64,000 bases of DNA, taken from the NCBI RefSeq assembly GCF_003369795.1, contig NZ_CP026730.1, positions 5,447,001-5,511,000 of the forward strand, given 5' to 3'. The notes below the pieces were generated by a model, which worked only from the letters and a program-made list of their open reading frames with translations, ran no database searches and was not told where the DNA came from. The position numbers were made by a program, and so were the translations under genes. This DNA comes from Streptomyces sp. CB09001. Lineage in GTDB: Bacteria; Actinomycetota; Actinomycetes; Streptomycetales; Streptomycetaceae. This document shows positions 51,284 through 64,000 of this stretch, in pieces. How positions within the stretch are numbered: position 1 is the first letter of the stretch; each line of letters starts with the position of its first letter.

Positions 51284-51836
51284 AGAACTCCTCGACCCTC
51301 TCTCCCCGTGCACGGCCTCATGGCCGACCGGCTCGTGCCGCTGCTGCGGCAGCCCACCCGTCGGCCCGGGATCCGGGGGCTGCTCCCCCGGGATCAGTCC
51401 GGTGGTCATTCCGGCCGCCCCTCCGATGCCCGCTCGTCTCCGTGCCACCGCCCAGACCGGACGGACCGGTTTGGCTGGACAGCCGTATGCAAGGTTACTT
51501 ACCTTCGCCGTCCATCCGAATGCCGGTCTGCAGTGTTTCCGCCCAGAGGGTGTGCGGACGATGTGCGAAGCTGCCGAACTGTTATGGCCTGGTTCGGCCG
51601 GGGTGAAACACTGGGCAAGCTGCTTATGAAGGTCCGGGCAGGTGAATGCGCGCCGAGTCGCGTGGGCAGCAGCCCTGGAAGCGGTCCGGCGTGCCGGACC
51701 GGATCGCCCGGCAGTGCGGGAAGTCCCGGCAGTACGGGAAGTCCCGGCAGTACGGGAAGTAAGCGGCAGGAACCGGTCCGCCGAGTGTGGGCGGCCGGGC
51801 ACAGCGGTATCGGTCGACCCCTGCGGGAGGGACACA
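51284..51836. promoter_or_regulatory. osaC / osaA divergent control region
   Basis: A 553-bp gap holding both promoters. I find no convincing -35/-10 pair. Visible features are a small AAGGT-TACTT-ACCTT hairpin near 51492-51506 and the 18-bp repeats at 51707-51760. No small gene is supported. Confidence 0.4.
51707..51760 (+). repeat. Three 18-bp tandem repeats upstream of osaA
   Basis: Units at 51707-51724, 51725-51742 and 51743-51760 read CCCGGCAGTRCGGGAAGT, differing at one base. Each unit is itself a CCCG/CGGG mini-hairpin. The array ends 76 bp before the osaA GTG and so lies in the likely leader or promoter. Confidence 0.85.
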
Positions 51837-57326
<5,490 letters not shown>

Positions 57327-57350
57327 GCCCGGCGAGCCCGGAGAGCCGGG

Positions 57351-57410
57351 GGGGACCCCGAGCGTCGGGGGAGCCGGAGCGTCGGGGGACCCCGAGCGTC
57401 GGGGGAGCCG
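57351..57410. repeat. 26-bp direct repeat after osaA, terminator-like
   Basis: The same 26 bases occur at 57351-57376 and 57385-57410. Each copy includes CCCCGAGCGTCGGGG, a 5-bp stem with a short loop. Placed 25 bp after the osaA stop, the pair may act as a weak terminator or processing signal. Confidence 0.7.
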
Positions 57411-57669
57411 GTGGCGGCCGCGGGGCCGGGCGGGAAGTGATCGGTACGTCCGGCCCCCGGGCCCGTAGTACGTTCGGGCAGGGTCTCCTCGTACGTACGG
57501 GCACCTTCCGTGCGACTCGCTCGGACGGTGTGCGAACGTGGGGTGTGTGTAAACGGCGGGAACCTTCGGGGGCCGCGCGAAGTCGCTGACCCAGCGTGCC
57601 CGAAGCCGTGTAGAAGTACGGGATTCGGGGAACCTTCTGGTCTCCCGCAGCGTTTCTGCTATGAGCACA

Positions 57670-57718
57670 GTGACATCACGGTGACAGGGTGTGGCGACAG
57701 GCGGGGTGCGGCTACGAT
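57670..57718 (+). promoter_or_regulatory. Candidate osaB promoter with direct repeats
   Basis: A -10-like TACGAT (57713-57718) lies 116 bp before the osaB ATG. Upstream are GTGACA at 57670-57675 and 57681-57686, 11 bp apart, and a related GCGACA at 57694-57699. One-helical-turn spacing suggests a regulator site; no good -35 is seen. The remainder of the 57411-57833 gap shows nothing else. Confidence 0.35.
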
Positions 57719-57833
57719 GACCGGCACAAGGACGGGCGGCGCAAGGGAGCCGTCCCCGGAGGCGGCACCCGCCGGTGCCGTGCCAAGTCCTGTGGACAGG
57801 GGAGGCCCCACGCCGGGGCGAGGAGGGCGGGCC

Positions 57834-58508
57834 ATGGTGCAGAAGGCCAAGATCCTCCTGGTCGATGACCGGCCGGAGAATCTGCTTGCGCTGGAGGCGA
57901 TCCTCTCGGCGCTCGATCAGACGCTGGTGCGGGCATCGTCCGGGGAGGAAGCGCTCAAAGCACTGCTCACGGACGACTTCGCGGTCATTCTGCTGGACGT
58001 CCAGATGCCGGGCATGGACGGCTTCGAAACCGCCGCGCACATCAAGCGGCGGGAGCGGACCCGGGACATCCCGATCATCTTCCTCACGGCGATCAACCAC
58101 GGGCCCCACCACACCTTCCGCGGGTACGCGGCAGGCGCCGTGGACTACATCTCCAAGCCGTTCGACCCCTGGGTGCTGCGCGCCAAGGTCTCGGTCTTCG
58201 TCGAGCTGTACATGAAGAACTGCCAGCTGCGGGAACAGGCGGCCCTGCTGCGCCTCCAGTTGGAGGGCAACGACAAGGCCGCGGTCGGCGAGGCCAAGGA
58301 GCCGGCGGGGCTGCTCGCCGAGCTGTCGGCGCGGCTGGCGGCCGTCGAGGAGCAGGCGGAGGCGCTGTCCAAGCAGCTCGGCGACGAGTCGACGGACGCG
58401 GCCGCGGTGGCGACGGCCGCCCACCTGGAGCGCAAGCTCACCGGGCTGCGGCGGGCACTGGACGCCCTGGAGCCGGGCTCGTCCGGCGGTCAGACCGCCG
58501 TCAACTGA
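57834..58508 (+). CDS. osaB: OsaB response regulator with coiled-coil output
   Basis: A 224-aa response regulator. The receiver domain (residues 5-125) has acidic pocket VDDRPEN, phospho-acceptor D55 in ILLDVQMPGMDG, and switch residues FLTAINHG and the lysine in ISKPFDP. The C-terminal about 90 residues are a coiled coil (LLRLQLEGNDK ... EEQAEALSKQLGD) with no DNA-binding helix-turn-helix, as in S. coelicolor OsaB. ATG 57834 is chosen for GAGGAGG eight nt upstream; an in-frame ATG at 57716 would lie on the probable promoter. It probably receives phosphate from OsaA and acts through protein contacts. Confidence 0.94.
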   Translation: MVQKAKILLVDDRPENLLALEAILSALDQTLVRASSGEEALKALLTDDFAVILLDVQMPGMDGFETAAHIKRRERTRDIPIIFLTAINHGPHHTFRGYAAGAVDYISKPFDPWVLRAKVSVFVELYMKNCQLREQAALLRLQLEGNDKAAVGEAKEPAGLLAELSARLAAVEEQAEALSKQLGDESTDAAAVATAAHLERKLTGLRRALDALEPGSSGGQTAVN

Positions 58509-58674
58509 CGTCGCAAGCGCCCCTGCTGTCGCGAGCCTCGTCGCGGCCGCCCGTGCGGCCCCGTCCGTGAAGTGGCCTGTGAGAGGGCCCGTGAGGGCTT
58601 GTCAGGGGCTGTACCGGAGGCGTCAGTTCCGCCCCGTGCAGCGGCGACACGAACGGGTGAAGCGGTAGGCACAC

Positions 58675-61464
58675 GTGTCGACCGCCGTCTCCCCCGGTAA
58701 CCTCACACCCATGGCCTCACGTCCCTCCGCAGCCAAGAAGCAGCCAGCGAAGAAGGCGGCCGCTCCCGCGAAGGGTCCGGCCAAGAAGGCCGCCGCGAAG
58801 AAGGCGCCCGCGAAGAAGGCACCCGCCAAGAAGGCCGCGGCGAAGAAACCCGCGCCCAAACCGGCTCCGAACCCCACCGGCGGCGTCTACCGGCTGGTGC
58901 GCGCGCTCTGGCTGGGCCTCGCGCACGGAGTGGGCGCCGTCTTCCGCGGCATAGGGCAGGGCGCCAAGAACCTCGACCCCGCCCACCGCAAGGACGGCGT
59001 CGCCCTGCTGCTGCTCGGCGTCGCGCTGATCGTCGCCGCGGGCACCTGGGCCGACCTCAAGGGCCCCGTCGGCGACCTCGTCGAGATCCTCGTGACCGGC
59101 GCCTTCGGCCGGCTCGACCTGCTCGTGCCGATCCTGCTCGGCGCCATCGCCGTACGCCTCATCCGGCACCCCGAGAAGCCCGAGGCCAACGGACGGATCG
59201 TGATCGGCCTGTCCGCGCTCGTCATCGGCGTGCTCGGCCAGGTGCACATCGCCTGCGGGTCACCGGCCCGCAGCGAGGGCATGCAGGCCATAAGGGACGC
59301 CGGCGGCCTCATCGGCTGGGGTGCGGCCACTCCGCTGTCGTACACGATGACCGACATGCTGGCCGTGCCGCTGCTCGTGCTGCTCACCGTCTTCGGGCTG
59401 CTCGTCGTCACGGCCACCCCGGTCAACGCGATCCCGCAGCGGCTGCGGCAGCTCGGGGTGCGGCTCGGCGTGGTTCACGAGCCGGAGACGGACGAGTTCG
59501 CCGACGACGACGAGCGCTACGACGAGCAGTGGCGCGAGGCACTGCCCGCGCGGCCCCGCAAGCGCGCCCAACCGGCCGCAGCCGAGCCGTACGACCCCGA
59601 CGCGGCCGAGCAGGAGGCGCTCGGCCGGCGCCGCGGCAGGCCCCGGCGGTCCGCCGTGCCGCAGCCCGAGATGAACCGTCCGATGGACGCCGTGGACGTC
59701 GCCGCAGCCGCCGCCGCCGCGCTCGACGGCGCCGTACTGCACGGGATGCCGCCCTCCCCGCTGGTCGCCGACCTCACCCAGGGCGTGAGCACCGGGGAGC
59801 GCGAGTCCACCACCCCGACGCCCACGCCGGTGCCGGCCGCGCGGCCGCAGCCCGGGAAGCTCAAGAAGGACGCCACGAAGGCGACCGAACGGGAACCGGC
59901 GGGCGGTGCGGTCCCCGACCTCACGAAGACGCCGCTGCCCAAGGAGCGGGACCTGCCGCCGCGCGCCGAGCAGCTCCAGCTCTCCGGCGACATCACCTAC
60001 TCCCTGCCGTCCCTCGACGCCCTCACGCGCGGCGGACCCGGCAAGGCGCGCAGTGCCGCCAACGACGCCATAGTCGCCTCGCTGACCACCGTCTTCACCG
60101 AGTTCAAGGTCGACGCCGCCGTCACCGGTTTCACCCGCGGCCCGACGGTCACGCGCTACGAGGTCGAGCTGGGCCCCGCCGTGAAGGTCGAGCGGATCAC
60201 CGCACTGACCAAGAACATCGCCTACGCCGTCGCCAGTCCCGACGTGCGGATCATCAGCCCGATCCCCGGCAAGTCCGCCGTCGGCATCGAGATCCCCAAC
60301 ACCGACCGGGAGATGGTCAACCTCGGCGACGTACTGCGCCTCGCGGAGTCCGCCGAGGACGACGATCCGATGCTGGTCGCCTTCGGCAAGGACGTTGAGG
60401 GCGGCTACGTCATGCACTCGCTGGCGAAGATGCCGCACATGCTGGTCGCCGGTGCCACCGGCTCCGGCAAGTCGTCCTGCATCAACTGCCTGATCACCTC
60501 GATCATGATGCGGGCGACCCCGGAGGACGTCCGGATGATCCTGGTCGACCCCAAGCGCGTCGAGCTGACCGCGTACGAGGGCATCCCGCACCTGATCACG
60601 CCGATCATCACCAACCCGAAGCGTGCCGCCGAGGCGCTCCAGTGGGTCGTGCGCGAGATGGACCTGCGCTACGACGACCTCGCCGCCTACGGCTACCGGC
60701 ACATCGACGACTTCAACCGCGCGGTGCGCGAGGGCAAGGTCAAGCCGCCCGAGGGCAGCGAGCGCGAGCTCCAGCCGTACCCGTACCTGCTGGTGATCGT
60801 GGACGAACTGGCCGACCTGATGATGGTCGCCCCGCGTGACGTCGAGGACGCGATCGTGCGGATCACGCAGCTCGCGCGCGCGGCCGGCATCCACCTGGTG
60901 CTGGCCACCCAGCGGCCCTCCGTGGACGTCGTCACCGGCCTGATCAAGGCCAACGTGCCCTCCCGGCTCGCCTTCGCCACCTCCTCGCTCGCCGACTCCC
61001 GGGTCATCCTCGACCAGCCCGGCGCCGAGAAGCTGATCGGCAAGGGCGACGGCCTCTTCCTGCCGATGGGCGCGAACAAGCCGACCCGTATGCAGGGCGC
61101 GTTCGTGACCGAGGAGGAGGTCGCGACCGTCGTCCAGCACTGCAAGGACCAGATGGCGCCGGTCTTCCGCGAGGACGTCACGGTCGGCACCAAGCAGAAG
61201 AAGGAGATCGACGAGGACATCGGCGACGACCTCGACCTGCTGTGCCAGGCGGCCGAGCTGGTCGTCTCCACCCAGTTCGGGTCCACCTCGATGCTCCAGC
61301 GCAAGCTGCGGGTCGGCTTCGCGAAGGCCGGGCGGCTGATGGACCTGATGGAGTCGCGGAGCATCGTCGGACCGAGCGAGGGTTCGAAGGCTCGTGACGT
61401 TCTCGTGAAGCCTGACGAGCTGGACGGCGTGCTCGCGGTGATCCGTGGGGAGTCTGAAGGGTAG
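58675..61464 (+). CDS. ftsK: DNA translocase FtsK
   Basis: A 929-aa septal DNA pump. A Lys/Ala/Pro-rich N-terminus with repeated AKKAPAKKA (residues about 20-62) precedes four hydrophobic helices (about 108-260). A Pro/Ala/Glu linker follows, then the RecA-like motor with Walker A GATGSGKSSCIN (about 592) and Walker B LLVIVDELADLMM. A C-terminal winged-helix gamma domain (MLQRKLRVGFAKAGRLMD) reads polar DNA motifs. It moves chromosomes during sporulation septation. GTG 58675 has a weak GGTAGG site; ATG 58711 would shorten it by 12 residues and lacks a site. Location beside osaB is conserved. Confidence 0.96.
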   Translation: MSTAVSPGNLTPMASRPSAAKKQPAKKAAAPAKGPAKKAAAKKAPAKKAPAKKAAAKKPAPKPAPNPTGGVYRLVRALWLGLAHGVGAVFRGIGQGAKNLDPAHRKDGVALLLLGVALIVAAGTWADLKGPVGDLVEILVTGAFGRLDLLVPILLGAIAVRLIRHPEKPEANGRIVIGLSALVIGVLGQVHIACGSPARSEGMQAIRDAGGLIGWGAATPLSYTMTDMLAVPLLVLLTVFGLLVVTATPVNAIPQRLRQLGVRLGVVHEPETDEFADDDERYDEQWREALPARPRKRAQPAAAEPYDPDAAEQEALGRRRGRPRRSAVPQPEMNRPMDAVDVAAAAAAALDGAVLHGMPPSPLVADLTQGVSTGERESTTPTPTPVPAARPQPGKLKKDATKATEREPAGGAVPDLTKTPLPKERDLPPRAEQLQLSGDITYSLPSLDALTRGGPGKARSAANDAIVASLTTVFTEFKVDAAVTGFTRGPTVTRYEVELGPAVKVERITALTKNIAYAVASPDVRIISPIPGKSAVGIEIPNTDREMVNLGDVLRLAESAEDDDPMLVAFGKDVEGGYVMHSLAKMPHMLVAGATGSGKSSCINCLITSIMMRATPEDVRMILVDPKRVELTAYEGIPHLITPIITNPKRAAEALQWVVREMDLRYDDLAAYGYRHIDDFNRAVREGKVKPPEGSERELQPYPYLLVIVDELADLMMVAPRDVEDAIVRITQLARAAGIHLVLATQRPSVDVVTGLIKANVPSRLAFATSSLADSRVILDQPGAEKLIGKGDGLFLPMGANKPTRMQGAFVTEEEVATVVQHCKDQMAPVFREDVTVGTKQKKEIDEDIGDDLDLLCQAAELVVSTQFGSTSMLQRKLRVGFAKAGRLMDLMESRSIVGPSEGSKARDVLVKPDELDGVLAVIRGESEG

Positions 61465-61663
61465 GGGCGGGTAGGCGGAGGGTTCGCCGACGTTCCTCCG
61501 GCGGTGGGGCACGACGGCCGGGCGGCCGATCGTGACTCACCCGTTAGGGATCATTGAGCAACCGTTTCCCCAGGCCCTACGTCAAGTTGAGGGAAGTGAC
61601 AAACAGGTAGTCCACCATCGGGGTGCCGGGCCATTCCGATGGCGTAAAGGTCGTACCGCCCGG

Positions 61664-61694
61664 TTGCCCCACCCGTTTGCACCCCCCCTAGACT
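61664..61694 (+). promoter_or_regulatory. Likely promoter of the RodZ-like gene
   Basis: TTGCCC (61664-61669), a 19-nt spacer and TAGACT (61689-61694) lie 43 bp before the GTG at 61737. No clear terminator for ftsK was found between 61465 and this promoter. Confidence 0.45.
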
Positions 61695-61736
61695 GAACGC
61701 CCAGCACAGGCGGCTAAACGCTCGAAAGGCGCCCCC

Positions 61737-62600
61737 GTGTCCAACGGCAACTCCCCTGAAGACGAGCGTCCGATCGAAGACGTGTCCCACGACGCCCCTG
61801 ACGACGTTTCCGAGGAAGCCCGCCCCTCCGTCGGCCACGCCCTCAAGCAGGCCCGGATCGCCGCCGGGCTGACCGTCGACGACATCACCACCGCCACCCG
61901 GGTCCGCATCGCCATCGTGCACGCCATCGAGGCGGACGACTTCGCGCCCTGCGGCGGCGACGTCTACGCGCGCGGTCACATCCGCACCCTGGCCAAGGCC
62001 GTCGGGCTCGACCCGGCCGAACTGCTCGCGCGGTTCGACGCCGAGCACGGCGGGCGCCCGGCGCCGACCCCCGCCGCGCCCCTGTTCGAGGCGGAGCGCA
62101 TCCGCCCCGAGCGGCGCGGACCCAACTGGACCGCCGCCATGGTCGCCGCGATCGTCGCCGTGATCGGTTTCGTGGGATTCACGTTCGTCAAGGGCGGCGA
62201 CGACGGCGGCAACGAGGCGAGCGTCGCCGAGGGGGCCCAACCCTCGTCCGGCGAGTCCGCCTCGTCGAGCGCCAAGCCCAAGAAGCCCGCCGACCCCAAG
62301 CCGGAACCGAGCGACAGTGCCATCGCCGCCGCGCCCGCGGACAAGGTGACCGTCAAGGTCAGCGCCACCGAGGGCCGCAGCTGGATCTCCGCCCAGGACC
62401 ACAATGGCCGGCTGCTCTTCGACGGACTGCTCAAGCAGGGCGACTCCAAGACCTTCCAGGACAACGAGAAGGTCAAACTCGTCCTCGGCGACGCCGGAGC
62501 CATCCAGCTCTACGTCAACGGCAAGAAGATCGAGGACGACTTCCGGCCCGGCGCGGTCGAGCGCCTGACGTACACGAAGGGCGACCCGCAGGTCGGATAG
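61737..62600 (+). CDS. RodZ-like helix-turn-helix membrane protein
   Basis: A 287-aa protein with RodZ layout. An acidic start is followed by an HTH_25 domain at about residues 30-100 (LKQARIAAGLTVDDITTATRVR, GDVYARGHIRTLAKAVG). Then come one transmembrane helix (WTAAMVAAIVAVIGFVGFTFV), an extracytoplasmic Ser/Lys/Pro linker and a beta-rich DUF4115-type domain (VTVKVSATEGRSWISAQD, GDAGAIQLYVNGKKI). In rods RodZ links MreB to the membrane; the Streptomyces role is less clear. The GTG at 61737 has GAAAGG seven nt upstream. It sits between ftsK and rimO. Confidence 0.9.
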   Translation: MSNGNSPEDERPIEDVSHDAPDDVSEEARPSVGHALKQARIAAGLTVDDITTATRVRIAIVHAIEADDFAPCGGDVYARGHIRTLAKAVGLDPAELLARFDAEHGGRPAPTPAAPLFEAERIRPERRGPNWTAAMVAAIVAVIGFVGFTFVKGGDDGGNEASVAEGAQPSSGESASSSAKPKKPADPKPEPSDSAIAAAPADKVTVKVSATEGRSWISAQDHNGRLLFDGLLKQGDSKTFQDNEKVKLVLGDAGAIQLYVNGKKIEDDFRPGAVERLTYTKGDPQVG

Positions 62601-62623
62601 GCGACGCGGGGGACGAGTCGACA

Positions 62624-62651
62624 CGGGGTTGGCCGAGATCGGCCAACCCCG
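62624..62651 (+). terminator. Hairpin between the RodZ-like gene and rimO
   Basis: A perfect 12-bp stem (CGGGGTTGGCCG at 62624-62635, CGGCCAACCCCG at 62640-62651) with a 4-nt loop. The pairing resumes outside with GTCGAC on both sides after one bulged A. It ends 40 bp before the rimO ATG. Confidence 0.8.
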
Positions 62652-62691
62652 TCGACGTGGGCTGTCGGCGGGACGAAGTAGTCTTGAGCCC

Positions 62692-64000
62692 ATGCCTGAA
62701 AGCCGTACCGTCGCACTCGTCACCCTTGGCTGCGCCCGTAACGAGGTGGACTCGGAGGAGCTCGCAGGCCGTCTGGAGGCGGACGGCTGGAAGCTCGTCG
62801 ACGACGCCGAGGAAGCGGACGTCGCCGTCGTGAACACGTGCGGCTTCGTCGAGGCCGCCAAGAAGGACTCCGTGGACGCCCTCCTGGAGGCCAACGACCT
62901 CAAGGGCCACGGAAGAACGCAGGCCGTCGTGGCGGTGGGCTGCATGGCCGAGCGCTACGGCAAGGAGCTGGCCGACGCCCTCCCGGAGGCCGACGGCGTC
63001 CTCGGCTTCGACGACTACGCCGACATCTCCGACCGCCTGCAGACCATCCTGAACGGCGGCATCCACGCCGCCCACACCCCGCGCGACCGGCGCAAGCTGC
63101 TGCCGATCAGCCCCGCCGAGCGGCAGGAGGCCGGCGCCTCGGTCGCCCTGCCGGGGCACGGCCCGACCGACCTGCCCGAGGGTGTCGCCCCCGCCTCGGG
63201 GCCCCGTGCGCCGCTGCGCCGCCGGCTGGACGGCTCCCCGGTCGCCTCGGTGAAGCTGGCCTCGGGCTGCGACCGCCGCTGCTCCTTCTGCGCCATCCCG
63301 TCCTTCCGCGGCTCCTTCATCTCGCGCCGCCCCAGCGACGTGCTCAACGAGACGCGGTGGCTGGCCGAGCAGGGCGTCAAGGAGATCATGCTGGTCTCCG
63401 AGAACAACACCTCCTACGGCAAGGACCTCGGCGACATCCGGCTCCTCGAGTCGCTGCTGCCGAACCTGGCCGAGGTCGACGGCATCGAGCGGGTGCGGGT
63501 CAGCTACCTCCAGCCGGCCGAGATGCGCCCCGGCCTGATCGACGTGCTGACCTCCACCGAGAAGGTCGTGCCCTACTTCGACCTCTCCTTCCAGCACTCC
63601 GCGCCGAACGTGCTGCGCGCCATGCGCCGCTTCGGCGACACCGACCGCTTCCTGGAACTGCTCGACACCATCCGGAGCAAGGCCCCCGAGGCCGGCGTGC
63701 GCTCCAACTTCATCGTCGGCTTCCCCGGCGAGTCCGAGGCGGACCTCGCCGAGCTGGAGCGGTTCCTGAACCACGCCCGTCTCGACGCCATCGGCGTCTT
63801 CGGGTACTCCGACGAGGAGGGCACCGAGGCGGCGACCTACGGCGACAAGCTGGACGAGGACGTCGTCGCCGAGCGGCTGGCGCACGTCTCCCGCCTCGCC
63901 GAGGAACTGGTCTCGCAGCGGGCCGACGAGCGCGTCGGCGCGACCGTGCGGGTACTCGTCGAGTCCGTGGACCCGGCCGACGACGGGGACGGCGTCCGCG
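62692..64000 (+). CDS. rimO: Ribosomal protein S12 methylthiotransferase RimO (3' end outside window)
   Basis: 436 residues are visible of a radical-SAM enzyme that adds a methylthio group to an aspartate of S12. The N-terminal UPF0004 domain has the three cluster cysteines C14 (LGCARNEVD), C50 (VNTCGFVEAA) and C84 (VGCMAERYG). The radical-SAM motif is C193, C197, C200 (SGCDRRCSFCAIPSFRG), followed by VSYLQPAEM and IVGFPGE. A TRAM domain begins at the window edge (VGATVRVLVESVDPAD). A roughly 40-residue Pro/Gly/Ala-rich insertion separates the two domains, longer than in E. coli. It follows the RodZ-like gene. Confidence 0.96.
   Translation, partial: MPESRTVALVTLGCARNEVDSEELAGRLEADGWKLVDDAEEADVAVVNTCGFVEAAKKDSVDALLEANDLKGHGRTQAVVAVGCMAERYGKELADALPEADGVLGFDDYADISDRLQTILNGGIHAAHTPRDRRKLLPISPAERQEAGASVALPGHGPTDLPEGVAPASGPRAPLRRRLDGSPVASVKLASGCDRRCSFCAIPSFRGSFISRRPSDVLNETRWLAEQGVKEIMLVSENNTSYGKDLGDIRLLESLLPNLAEVDGIERVRVSYLQPAEMRPGLIDVLTSTEKVVPYFDLSFQHSAPNVLRAMRRFGDTDRFLELLDTIRSKAPEAGVRSNFIVGFPGESEADLAELERFLNHARLDAIGVFGYSDEEGTEAATYGDKLDEDVVAERLAHVSRLAEELVSQRADERVGATVRVLVESVDPADDGDGVR

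Overview
The window is high-GC actinobacterial chromosome, almost certainly Streptomyces. The evidence is GC-rich codon use with many GTG/TTG starts, ATGA/GTGA stop-start overlaps, an actinobacterial 16S-23S-5S operon without spacer tRNAs, and a gene order (rpsO-pnp-M16 peptidase-dapB-thyX-dapA-RNase J-rrn-osaC/osaA/osaB-ftsK-rodZ-like-rimO) that I recognise from the S. coelicolor core chromosome. No insertion sequence, phage, integrase or CRISPR array was seen.

Layout. (1) 1-6.4 kb: the tail of an unidentified plus-strand gene, then a minus-strand five-gene oligopeptide-type ABC importer operon (binding protein, two permeases, two ATPases) with overlapping stops and starts. Its binding protein is tethered by a C-terminal membrane helix instead of a lipid. 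(2) 6.6-31 kb: a Streptomyces type VII (ESX) secretion locus. It has a proline-rich EspI/MinD-like ATPase, a conserved hypothetical gene, EccE, EccB, two mycosin proteases, two small WXG100 proteins (Esx pair), a three-ATPase EccC and EccD. Between these lie likely secreted substrates: a 771-aa helical protein with a glycine-rich segment and its 173-aa partner, a proline/glycine-tailed WXG protein, a lipoprotein and two small membrane proteins. EccA is absent. (3) 31-42 kb: housekeeping genes for RNA decay (rpsO-pnp, RNase J), lysine/peptidoglycan precursor synthesis (dapB, dapA), thymidylate synthesis (thyX) and an M16 peptidase. (4) 42-47.7 kb: a complete rRNA operon flanked by strong hairpin terminators. 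(5) 47.7-58.5 kb: a shrunken DegT-type aminotransferase, tRNA-Thr(GGT), then the osmoadaptation group osaC (minus) / osaA-osaB (plus). OsaA carries a tandem array of about twelve HAMP-type units. (6) 58.7-64 kb: ftsK, a RodZ-like gene and rimO, which runs off the window.

How it fits together. The Ecc proteins would form the inner-membrane secretion machine, EccC would drive export, the mycosins would act outside the membrane, and the WXG proteins would be substrates or adaptors. The block at 15.2-20.5 kb looks like a variable cargo cassette and is the best candidate here for an undescribed effector/accessory-protein system. OsaA/OsaB form a cytoplasmic phosphorelay, and OsaC links it to anti-sigma-factor control. 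Promoters, operators and leader hairpins given below are read by eye and are mostly inferential.
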